64,000 bases of DNA from contig NZ_FOBD01000007.1 of NCBI RefSeq assembly GCF_900109515.1, forward strand, positions 62,001-126,000, in the 5' to 3' direction. The position numbers and the translations under genes were made by a program. This DNA is from Paenibacillus sp. OK003. GTDB taxonomy: Bacteria > Bacillota > Bacilli > Paenibacillales > Paenibacillaceae. Each line of letters begins with the position of its first letter. Position 1 is the stretch's first letter. The notes beneath the pieces were generated by a model, which had not been told where the DNA came from, did no database searches, and saw only the letters and a list, made by a program, of their open reading frames with translations. Shown here piece after piece: positions 1 to 7,037 of the stretch.

Positions 1-66
1 AACCCCTGATCCCCAAGCATTAACTATATACAAACGGCAATTTGCCGCATAAAGGGTGTGAGAAAC

Positions 67-1023
67 ATGCAAACGAGAAGCTCGGGCAATACGCAGGGCA
101 TTGACGTCTCGCGGTATCAGGGCAATATCGATTGGGCCAAAGTGAAGGCGAGCGGCATGACATTTGTGTTCATCAAGGCGACCGAAGGGCAGACGTATAC
201 GGATCCGAATTTCCAAACCAATGTGACTGGCGCACTGGCGGCGGGCATGCTGGTAGGGACGTACCATTTTTTTCGCGCAACGACTAGCGATGGTGCCAAG
301 GCTGAAGCGGCGCATTATGCCACGACACTGCAAAAAGTAGGAGGCGCCAAGGCGCTGCAATTACCTCCTGTTATGGACTACGAGAACAATCCGGGTAACC
401 TGAGCAAAGCTCAGATCAACACGGTAGCTAAGGCTTTTTTAATGGAATTGCAACGTATCACGGGTGTGAAACCGATCATATACACGGGCAATTCATTTGC
501 TGGCAATTTTGAACCTTCGATGAGCTCATATGATCTATGGATTGCGCGTTACAGCAACACGCGTGTACCGGATGACCAGCCAGCCTGGAAACGTTGGACG
601 TTCTGGCAGTATACGGACTCGGGCAAGGTGAACGGGATCAGCGGTAACGTGGATATGAACGAGTTCCAAGGATCGGCAGCGGAATTGAAAGCAAAATATG
701 CAACAGCAACACCGAAGCCGCCAGAGCCATCCGAACCGACCAATCCCACAAATCCCACAAATCCTACGAACCCAACCGAACCACCGAAAGGGGGCGAACC
801 GATGACAGCCGAAGAGAAAGCAGCGTTTGATGCGTTGAAATCCCAGGTCGATAAACTGCAGGCGCGCCAGCAGATGGAAGTTCCAGTCTGGGCAAAAGCG
901 GCCGTTGACGCAGCACTGGCATATGACACCAAAAATCCGTTGTTCAGCATCGATGGTGGGGCGAGTTATGATTTTTACCGTTTTATCACGGTCATGTACC
1001 GCAGAGGTTTATTCAAAAAATAA
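67..1023 (+). CDS. GH25 family muramidase (phage-type lysozyme)
   Basis: Predicted N-acetylmuramidase that cuts the glycan strand of peptidoglycan. The GH25 domain fills about residues 10-205, with the family's N-terminal GIDVS aspartate (D13) and the catalytic D-x-E motif MDYE (D104, E106). A Pro/Thr/Asn linker of near-identical NPT units (about residues 220-245) follows, then a short C-terminal segment of about 70 residues that I do not recognise. ATG at 67 is preferred over the GTG at 58, because the AAAGGG at 51-56 is 10 nt from the ATG but only 1 nt from the GTG. No signal peptide is visible, so it resembles a phage endolysin or a protein released by lysis rather than a Sec-secreted enzyme. 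No other phage genes are in view. The family call is firm; the biological role is not. Confidence 0.88.
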   Translation: MQTRSSGNTQGIDVSRYQGNIDWAKVKASGMTFVFIKATEGQTYTDPNFQTNVTGALAAGMLVGTYHFFRATTSDGAKAEAAHYATTLQKVGGAKALQLPPVMDYENNPGNLSKAQINTVAKAFLMELQRITGVKPIIYTGNSFAGNFEPSMSSYDLWIARYSNTRVPDDQPAWKRWTFWQYTDSGKVNGISGNVDMNEFQGSAAELKAKYATATPKPPEPSEPTNPTNPTNPTNPTEPPKGGEPMTAEEKAAFDALKSQVDKLQARQQMEVPVWAKAAVDAALAYDTKNPLFSIDGGASYDFYRFITVMYRRGLFKK

Positions 1024-1078
1024 GCTGACCTAACAAAAAATATAAGTTGTTCCTGGTTTTAAAAGAGGGAGCACAACA

Positions 1079-1120
1079 AGGGACACACGACGCTTTTTGT
1101 CGAATAGTGTTCCTTTTTTG
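1079..1120 (+). terminator. Probable intrinsic terminator after the muramidase
   Basis: An imperfect hairpin (GGGACAC... pairing with ...GTGTTCC, with an inner CGAC/GTCG stem) is followed by TTTTTTG. It lies 55 nt after the stop codon. Confidence 0.6.
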
Positions 1121-1849
1121 TGTTTTATGTAAATGATATTGACATATATAATAAAGTTGAAGACTTATGTCCGTAAATCTCTTGTCTAATTGATGAATGT
1201 GATGTAAAGTAAGTTACACGAAATCGTTTTTCACCACTGTTTATTTACACAAACCTCCTCATCATGACAAGACTTTAACATGAAAAGTTATTGTAATGTC
1301 TCCCTGTTGTAAAATCCAACATCTCAAGATCAATCTCACAACGTATTGAAACAATCCAATCCAACCTGCTTGAGAAACCACTTAAATGTCCTGTTTACCA
1401 ACTTTCTGTTCCGGCTAATTGCCACCATTAGATTTTGCCAATTACACTTTTAACTATGATGATCTAACTCCAAGTCAAACTTCAAGTCAAACATTAAGCC
1501 AAACTCCATTCCAAACAACACCACCGTTCTCTCTAAATCAGCCTTTTAAGCCGCCACCAAGTCCGTACCATTCTACTGTTGCTTATTGACCTAAGTTCAA
1601 TTATTACGCAACAACCACAGGCATTTACAACTCGTCACATCATCCGAAAAAACTTACAAAATGTGTACGGTTACATCCGTTTTTACATTTCATATATACT
1701 CCTCAACTTATCTAAACATCCATCACAGGTATCAAAGGCATTTAAAGCCTTTCATATGATACAAAGCACCAAACCAATCGATTGTAATCATTGGAGTTTT
1801 TTCACGCCAGTATCACACACATTATGAGACAGGGAAGGGTGTTGTACGT
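1121..1849. other. Long gene-free stretch, G-poor on the + strand
   Basis: No convincing gene is present; an 82-codon open frame from a TTG at 1579 lacks a ribosome binding site and any recognisable protein character. The + strand is strikingly poor in G: I count 9 G in the 120 nt from 1441 to 1560. It contains a degenerate 12-bp tandem repeat at 1470-1517. The stretch probably holds the promoter and leader of the downstream transporter operon, but no clear sigma-A promoter could be fixed. Confidence 0.5.
1470..1517. repeat. Degenerate 12-bp tandem repeat, four units
   Basis: Four consecutive 12-mers read ccaagtcaaact, tcaagtcaaaca, ttaagccaaact and ccattccaaaca. All share a CAAA core in the same register. 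Period and coordinates were counted by hand. Confidence 0.7.
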
Positions 1850-3508
1850 ATGCGAATGAGAAAAAAGTGGTTATCCGGGGTCATGGCAATGGCCATGAGC
1901 ACAGTGTTGATTCTATCGGGCTGCTCCAGCGCCAGTAACGAGGGTACAGGTAATTCCCCCGCTCCAGCGGAAGGTAGCGAGCCTCCAGCAGAAGTGGCGG
2001 CACAGGATACGATGATTATGGGACGCGGCGGAGATTCCGTGGCACTGGACCCGGCAATCGTTACAGATGGGGAGTCGCTGAAGATTGGACATCAGGTATT
2101 CGACTCGTTGCTGGACTACAAAGAAGGTGGAACCGAGGTTGTTCCTGGACTGGCTGAGAGCTGGGAGATTTCGGCGGATGGACTCAAGTATGACTTCAAG
2201 CTGAAGTCTGGCGTGAAATTCCACGATGGTACCGACTTCAACGCAGACGCTGTGGTGTTCAACTTCAACCGATGGAGTGATCCAGCCAGTGAATATAAAT
2301 TCGAGGGAGATTCCTTCGACTATTATGACTCTATGTTTGGTCCAGAAGACGGACGTGTGATCAAGGAAGTAAAGGCGATTGACGAGACAACCGTCGAGTT
2401 CACACTGAACCAGCCACAAGCGCCTTTCCTGCAAAACATAGCGATGACGCCATTTGGCATTGCAAGTCCAACTGCGATTCAGGAGAAAAAGCAAAATTTC
2501 AAGAGCGAGCCAGTAGGCACAGGCCCATTTGTATTCAAAGAGTGGAAGCGAAACGACTCCATCACCCTGGAGAAGAATCCGAATTATTGGAAAGAGGGAC
2601 TGCCGAAGCTGAACAAAGTGATCGTGCGTTCCATTCCGGATAACACGGCTCGCTTCAATGCACTGCAAAACGGCGAGATTGATATTATGGAGGATCTAAA
2701 TCCGGATGATCTGTCCATCCTTGAGGGAAATAGTGAGCTGCAAAAAATCGAGCGTCCACCATTTAATGTGGCCTACATTGGCTTCAATTTTAAGAAAAAA
2801 CCGTTTGATAACGTGAAAGTAAGACAAGCCCTCAACCACGCGGTAAACAAACAGGGCATTATCGATGCTTTCTTTGCCGGACAAGCGCAACCAGCGGTAA
2901 ACCCGATGCCGCCAACGCTTTGGGGGTATAACGATAGTATTGAGGACTATGCTTATGATTTGGAAAAAGCAAAAGCATTACTTGCCGAAGCCGGCTACCC
3001 TGACGGATTGCCTGACCCGGTAACATTCTATGCCATGCCAGTATCCCGGCCGTATATGCCTGACGGCAAGAAGGTTGCCGAAGCGATCCAAGCCGATTTT
3101 GAGAAAATCGGAGTGACCGTCAACATCGAATCACCGGAGTGGGCAACGTATCTGGATGATGCCAAAGCCGGCGAGAAAGACGATATTTACATGCTCGGCT
3201 GGACCGGTGATAACGGTGACCCGGATAACTTCCTGTACACATTGCTCGATAAGGATGCAATCCCGGGCAACAACCGCAGCTTCTATGTAAACGAAGAATT
3301 GCATACGTTGCTGACGAGTGCGCAGAAAGAAACGGATCAGGACAAACGTGCGGAACTGTACAAGCAAGCGCAAGTGATTATTAAGGAAGATGCTCCATGG
3401 ATTCCACTTGTGCACACCACTCCTATTCTGGCAGGTAAAGCGAACCTGAAGAATTTTGTACCGTCCCCATTGGGCACGGAATCCTATGCTAATGCCTACT
3501 TCGAATAA
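1850..3508 (+). CDS. Peptide/nickel-type ABC transporter substrate-binding lipoprotein
   Basis: Extracellular solute-binding protein of family 5 (the OppA/DppE/GsiB type), which captures oligopeptides or similar ligands for the permeases encoded downstream. The N-terminus has a basic region, a hydrophobic segment and the lipobox LSGC (Cys about residue 25), followed by a Ser/Pro/Glu-rich linker. It is therefore a lipoprotein anchored to the outer face of the membrane. The SBP_bac_5 fold covers about residues 85-460; stretches such as GLAESWEIS and VKFHDGTDFNADAVVFNF are typical. The length of 552 aa is normal for the family. The ATG at 1850 has GGGAAGGG at 1832-1839 and fits better than the ATG at 1856. 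It is the first gene of a three-gene set. Substrate specificity cannot be read from the sequence. Confidence 0.93.
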   Translation: MRMRKKWLSGVMAMAMSTVLILSGCSSASNEGTGNSPAPAEGSEPPAEVAAQDTMIMGRGGDSVALDPAIVTDGESLKIGHQVFDSLLDYKEGGTEVVPGLAESWEISADGLKYDFKLKSGVKFHDGTDFNADAVVFNFNRWSDPASEYKFEGDSFDYYDSMFGPEDGRVIKEVKAIDETTVEFTLNQPQAPFLQNIAMTPFGIASPTAIQEKKQNFKSEPVGTGPFVFKEWKRNDSITLEKNPNYWKEGLPKLNKVIVRSIPDNTARFNALQNGEIDIMEDLNPDDLSILEGNSELQKIERPPFNVAYIGFNFKKKPFDNVKVRQALNHAVNKQGIIDAFFAGQAQPAVNPMPPTLWGYNDSIEDYAYDLEKAKALLAEAGYPDGLPDPVTFYAMPVSRPYMPDGKKVAEAIQADFEKIGVTVNIESPEWATYLDDAKAGEKDDIYMLGWTGDNGDPDNFLYTLLDKDAIPGNNRSFYVNEELHTLLTSAQKETDQDKRAELYKQAQVIIKEDAPWIPLVHTTPILAGKANLKNFVPSPLGTESYANAYFE

Positions 3509-3554
3509 CTTATGTATGAGCTGAACTTAGTATTAAATAGGAACCATTAGTTCA

Positions 3555-3637
3555 AAGCGCTGGCGTACACGCAATGCTTGGCAGAACCCACATCAGGATG
3601 TAACGATCTAAAGCATGCATGTCTGCCAGCGCTTTTT
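3555..3637 (+). terminator. Intercistronic hairpin with T-tract (attenuator-like)
   Basis: The arm at 3555-3564 (AAGCGCTGGC) pairs perfectly with 3625-3634 (GCCAGCGCTT), and T residues continue to 3637. The loop is about 60 nt. It sits between the binding-protein gene and the first permease gene, where a partial terminator would give more binding protein than permease transcript. Confidence 0.75.
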
Positions 3638-3663
3638 ATACGTTAAAGGCAGGTGAATGAGGA

Positions 3664-4668
3664 TTGAACAGTTACGTCGTCAAACGTGTACTCGTGTTAC
3701 TGCCCGTGCTGCTGGGCATGACCCTGATCGTCTTTTCCATTATCCACGCCATTCCGGGTGATCCGGCCGAGACCATACTCGGGCAAAAGGCAACCGAACA
3801 ATCCAAGCAAGCTCTGCGTGACCAGCTCGGACTGGACAAACCATGGTTTCAACAATATTTCGCTTATCTGGGCGACCTGTTTAAGGGAGATCTGGGCACA
3901 TCCATCCGCACCAAGGTTCCCATTGCCCAGGAAATTGTGCCCTATCTGACAGCAACCCTTGAATTAACGATGGCGAGTATGCTGTTTGCGATCATTATTG
4001 GCGTGAATGCAGGGATCGTCAGTGCGTGGAAACATAACTCGTGGTTCGATTACTGCTGCATGGTCATTGCATTGGTGGGTGTATCAATGCCGATCTTCTG
4101 GCTTGGGTTGATGGAGCAGTGGCTGTTTGCGAACAAACTGCACTGGCTGCCATCCATCGGCAGAATGAATGCGCGTGATCCCATTGAAGCCATTACGGGC
4201 TTGTATGTGCTGGATACGATGATTGCCGGACGCTGGGATCAGTTGTGGACGGTAACGAAACATTTGCTGCTGCCAAGTATCGCGCTCGGCACAATTCCGA
4301 TGGCCGTTATTGCCCGGATGACGCGTTCCAGCATGCTCGAAGTGATGAGTTCGGATTATATTCGTACTGCGAAGGCGAAGGGACTCGGCCCGTTTTTTGT
4401 TATTTATGGGCATGCGTTGAAAAATGCGTTTATTCCCGTGCTCACCGTCATCGGCATTCAGACCGGATCTTTGTTAGGTGGTGCAGTGCTGACGGAAACT
4501 ATCTTTGCTTGGCCCGGTGTCGGTCGCTATATATATGAAGCAATTAGTTCGCGGGACTATCCGGTGATCCAGAGCGGCATTCTGATCGTGGCATTCTTTT
4601 TCGTAGTGATCAACCTGATTGTGGACTTGCTGTACGCCGTATTCGATCCGCGTATTAGTTATAAATAG
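3664..4668 (+). CDS. ABC transporter permease, DppB/OppB type
   Basis: Inner-membrane permease subunit of a dipeptide/oligopeptide/nickel importer (334 aa, about six membrane helices). The N-terminus YVVKRVLVLLPVLLGMTLIVF and the following HAIPGDPAE are hallmarks of the DppB branch. The ATPase-coupling (EAA-type) loop is seen around residues 220-240 (EVMSSDYIRTAKAKGLG). The C-terminus ends in the usual AVFDPRISYK. The start is a TTG at 3664 with AGGTGA at 3651-3656, 7 nt upstream. The gene follows the binding-protein gene across a terminator-like hairpin and precedes the DppC-type permease. The sister permease is separated from it by a 253-nt gap that contains a structured repeat. Confidence 0.92.
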   Translation: MNSYVVKRVLVLLPVLLGMTLIVFSIIHAIPGDPAETILGQKATEQSKQALRDQLGLDKPWFQQYFAYLGDLFKGDLGTSIRTKVPIAQEIVPYLTATLELTMASMLFAIIIGVNAGIVSAWKHNSWFDYCCMVIALVGVSMPIFWLGLMEQWLFANKLHWLPSIGRMNARDPIEAITGLYVLDTMIAGRWDQLWTVTKHLLLPSIALGTIPMAVIARMTRSSMLEVMSSDYIRTAKAKGLGPFFVIYGHALKNAFIPVLTVIGIQTGSLLGGAVLTETIFAWPGVGRYIYEAISSRDYPVIQSGILIVAFFFVVINLIVDLLYAVFDPRISYK

Positions 4669-4731
4669 GAAATTCATCATTTGGGTTGATGAATGGAACT
4701 TAATATAAGATCTTTAAAAAATTACACGATA

Positions 4732-4853
4732 CGAAGAGTGCAGAAGCAATCTGTAGAAGCGAAGCGTTCGCATTTATCACCGGATTTTCACCTTTAAATA
4801 GGTGGATCAATAAAATCTGGGGATAACAGCGATCGGAAGATGGTACTGCAATC
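4732..4853. repeat. Structured dispersed repeat, copy A
   Basis: An imperfect palindrome of about 120 nt lies between the two permease genes. Its core, GAAGCGAAGCGTTCGC then TTTATCAC on the left and GGGGATAACAGCGATC on the right, is shared with the copy at 6718-6876. The segment TTATCACCGGATTTT pairs with AAAATCTGGGGATAA (with G-U pairs), and an inner CACC...GGTG stem closes the apex. It could be a structured RNA element or a MITE-like repeat. I see no transposase or target duplication. Confidence 0.7.
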
Positions 4854-4921
4854 GTAGTGCTTGAGTGTAATAGAACTCGTTGATCTTGTATTTCATTCAT
4901 ATCCAAGAAGGGAGACGCCGC

Positions 4922-5821
4922 ATGGCCAAATTATCAACCAATACCGGAGCATCCATTGACGCTGCGTCGGCACCTGCATCAGGTCCATGGCGGGAAGCCT
5001 GGAGAACGTTTCGGAAAAATCGGCTTGCGCTGGCAGGCTTGATCATTATCGTTTTTTTCATCCTGCTGGCCTTTGCTGCCCCGTATATTGCCCCGTATGA
5101 TTACAAAGAGCAGGTGCTTACGGATCGTCTGCAGGCCCCTTCGGCAGAGCATTGGTTTGGTACCGATGATCTCGGACGTGACGTATTTTCCAGAGTGCTG
5201 CATGGAGCGCGCATTTCATTGTGGGTTGGTTTCTTTTCTGTTATTGGCTCTATTATTGCGGGCGCTTTGCTCGGTCTGATTGCTGGATATTATGGAAAAT
5301 GGGCAGACATGCTCATCTCGCGTTTGTTCGATATCTTGCTCGCTTTCCCCGCTATCCTGTTGGCAATTGCCATTGTGGCGATTCTCGGTCCGTCTTTGCA
5401 AAATGCACTGCTCGCGATAGCGATCGTGAACATCCCGACCTACGGACGACTGGTGCGTTCAAGGGTACTTAGCTTGAGGCAGGAGGAATTCATTACGTCT
5501 GCTCGTACGCTGGGGGCTGGTAATATGCGAATTCTGTTCCGGCACATCTTGCCCAATAGTCTCACCCCGCTCATCGTACAAGGCACACTGGGGATTGGAA
5601 CAGCGATTATTGAAGCAGCTGCGCTCGGATTTCTTGGCATGGGTGCTCAACCACCTGACCCGGAGTGGGGCAAAATGCTGTCGGATTCCCGCCAGTTTCT
5701 GCAAAAAGCGCCGTGGACGCTTATTTTCCCGGGACTTTCCATCATGTTCACTGTGCTTGGTTTCAACTTGCTCGGGGACGGTCTGCGCGATACCCTTGAT
5801 CCAAAGATGGCCAAAAAGTAG
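4922..5821 (+). CDS. ABC transporter permease, DppC/OppC type
   Basis: Second membrane subunit of the peptide/nickel-type importer (299 aa). The typical N-terminal RTFRKNRLALAGLIII helix is followed by the family segment HWFGTDDLGRDVFSRV. The coupling loop is at about residues 180-200 (VRSRVLSLRQEEFITSARTLG), and the C-terminus FNLLGDGLRDTLDPK is classic for DppC. The ATG at 4922 is chosen because AAGAAGGGAG ends 7 nt upstream; the open frame begins earlier, at 4880, without a ribosome binding site. The ATPase genes (dppD and dppF types) that normally follow are absent. Instead the stop codon is followed within 20 nt by a hexamer repeat and then 1.2 kb of non-coding DNA, so the ATPases must be encoded elsewhere if the transporter works. 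Confidence 0.93.
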   Translation: MAKLSTNTGASIDAASAPASGPWREAWRTFRKNRLALAGLIIIVFFILLAFAAPYIAPYDYKEQVLTDRLQAPSAEHWFGTDDLGRDVFSRVLHGARISLWVGFFSVIGSIIAGALLGLIAGYYGKWADMLISRLFDILLAFPAILLAIAIVAILGPSLQNALLAIAIVNIPTYGRLVRSRVLSLRQEEFITSARTLGAGNMRILFRHILPNSLTPLIVQGTLGIGTAIIEAAALGFLGMGAQPPDPEWGKMLSDSRQFLQKAPWTLIFPGLSIMFTVLGFNLLGDGLRDTLDPKMAKK

Positions 5822-5838
5822 AGGTTTGCATCTCCAAC

Positions 5839-5886
5839 CGTACCCGTACCCGTACCCGTACCCGTACCCGTACCCGTACCCGTACC
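5839..5886. repeat. Perfect hexamer microsatellite (CGTACC)8
   Basis: Eight uninterrupted copies of CGTACC begin 18 nt after the stop codon of the DppC-type permease. The repeat is outside any credible gene. Confidence 0.97.
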
Positions 5887-6063
5887 CTAAATTTGTAACC
5901 CTATCTCTATAACTCTAAGTTTTGTTGTAACGCAGCTTGAACGCCAACGCTAACTGTAAGTGTAATTTTGTAGCTGTAACGCCAACTTCTGTTCCAAATC
6001 TAACGAACCTAGGAAGCTTTATTCTGCGATTTACTGCCCATTTCCCAGTCTAAAGAATTTCAC

Positions 6064-6130
6064 ACACGCTATTTTGCGAAAAACCTGCGGAAAGTCTCCA
6101 AAGGTCGACTAAAGGTGAGAAATAGCGTGT
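6064..6130. repeat. 11-bp perfect inverted repeat, 45-nt spacer
   Basis: ACACGCTATTT at 6064-6074 is the exact reverse complement of AAATAGCGTGT at 6120-6130. There is no T-tract, so it is not a standard terminator. It may be a small repeat element or an RNA structure. Confidence 0.6.
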
Positions 6131-6297
6131 CTACGATTCGTTAGGTTATGAAATGATCCTAAAAAGGCCAATTAACGTCGGTGAGGTTCATTAGCTTGTG
6201 GCTTGCCACTGTCACCCGCCAATGCCGGTAAACCAGCGCGCCAGTTGCTACACAGCAAGGTGGATGACCCTTCGAAATCCATTAGATGGAATGATGT

Positions 6298-6378
6298 TAT
6301 ACTAGCTACTCTTCCAACATACTTATTACAATTCGTCTCCAAGCCGGTTCGAACTTTGGTTCGAGCCGGCTTTTGTGT
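6298..6378 (+). ncRNA. Candidate short non-coding transcript
   Basis: An extended -10 motif, TG-N-TATACT (6295-6303), is followed about 40 nt later by a strong hairpin, AAGCCGG.TCGAAC with G.TTCGA.CCGGCTT, at 6341-6372, ending in TTTTGTGTTG. Together they could define an RNA of about 70 nt with no gene in it. No -35 box is obvious and no known RNA family was recognised, so this is a weak inference from promoter and terminator alone. Confidence 0.3.
6341..6374 (+). terminator. Intrinsic terminator
   Basis: AAGCCGGTTCGAAC, loop TTTG, then GTTCGAGCCGGCTTTT form a near-perfect stem ending in a short T-tract. It isolates the htpG promoter from upstream transcription. Confidence 0.75.
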
Positions 6379-6464
6379 TGCATGATGTATTGAGCTAAAA
6401 TGGTTAGAGATGTGCAAAACTTGAAATGTTATTCGATGATTTTGTTAAAATAACCAACTTCGTA

Positions 6465-6494
6465 TTGACACCCAATTTTCCCATATGTTATATA
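6465..6494 (+). promoter_or_regulatory. Sigma-A promoter of htpG
   Basis: TTGACA (6465-6470), 18-nt spacer, TATATA (6489-6494). The predicted start is near 6501-6503, directly before the CIRCE operator. Confidence 0.75.
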
Positions 6495-6505
6495 AAAGGA
6501 AGGGT

Positions 6506-6532
6506 TTAGCACTCTGAAGACTGGAGTGCTAA
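6506..6532 (+). promoter_or_regulatory. CIRCE operator (HrcA binding site)
   Basis: TTAGCACTC, nine bases, GAGTGCTAA: an exact match to the CIRCE inverted repeat bound by the heat-shock repressor HrcA in groE and dnaK operons. It sits just after a predicted sigma-A start site, the usual repressing position. The only gene downstream is htpG, 505 nt away. Confidence 0.95.
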
Positions 6533-6717
6533 CAAATGATGTTTTTACTACACGACTACATATGGAATGATTGTGTTTTTGAATATGGATTAAGTTAACT
6601 TTGAATAGGACATGTGAAGCCAAGGAGACATAGAAGACCTGAAGAAGCGGTGTTTCACATTTATAACAGATTCACTTCATTGATGATCTCAATCCTAAAA
6701 ATCAGTTCCTGATTAGA

Positions 6718-6876
6718 TGCAAACGTAGTGGAGGGGACGAAATCGATTTGGAGGAAGCGAAGCGTTCGCCTTTATCACTGAATTTCTCCCTTTTTAAAAA
6801 GGGAATCAAAGGAATTCGGGGATAACAGCGATCCGAAAAACGATTCGTAACCGGAACGGCTACATTGCAGAACGTC
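6718..6876. repeat. Structured dispersed repeat, copy B (in the htpG leader)
   Basis: A long imperfect palindrome with the same core as the copy at 4732-4853 (GAAGCGAAGCGTTCGC, TTTATCAC and GGGGATAACAGCGATC). Additional outer stems pair here: GCAAACGTAG with CTACATTGC, and ACGAAATCG with CGATTCGT; the apex is CCCTTTTTAAAAAGGG. It lies downstream of CIRCE and upstream of htpG, so it would be part of the htpG mRNA leader. Confidence 0.72.
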
Positions 6877-7037
6877 ATGCACTTATTTTTACAATGAATC
6901 ATTAGAGTCAATCACAATATTTGTGGACCAGCGCGATCAAAGGTTTTGGAGTCTACTAATCGCCCAAGGATTATTTCAGTTACTTTCTATATTTAACCCA
7001 ATCATTTTATCCCCAATTTGAAAGGAGACACCCATTC

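Larger units (their letters stand above)
5887..6464. other. Gene-free region between the permease operon and the htpG promoter
   Basis: No credible protein gene is present; the open frames at 6172-6417 (-) and 6203-6385 (+) overlap each other and have no ribosome binding site. The region does hold an 11-bp inverted repeat (6064-6130) and a promoter-terminator pair that could make a short RNA (6298-6378). Confidence 0.5.

Noticed and set aside
1579-1827. Open frame of 82 codons upstream of the importer
   Set aside because: TTG start without ribosome binding site, low-complexity composition and no protein-like features; lies in the G-poor stretch.
4700-4906. Reverse-strand open frame similar to another at 6702-6911
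   Set aside because: The resemblance comes from the shared structured DNA repeat; neither has a ribosome binding site or other coding signs.
6180-6270. Resemblance to a cobalamin riboswitch (GCCACTG motif)
   Set aside because: Only this short motif matches; the rest of the conserved core is missing and the downstream genes are unrelated to cobalamin.
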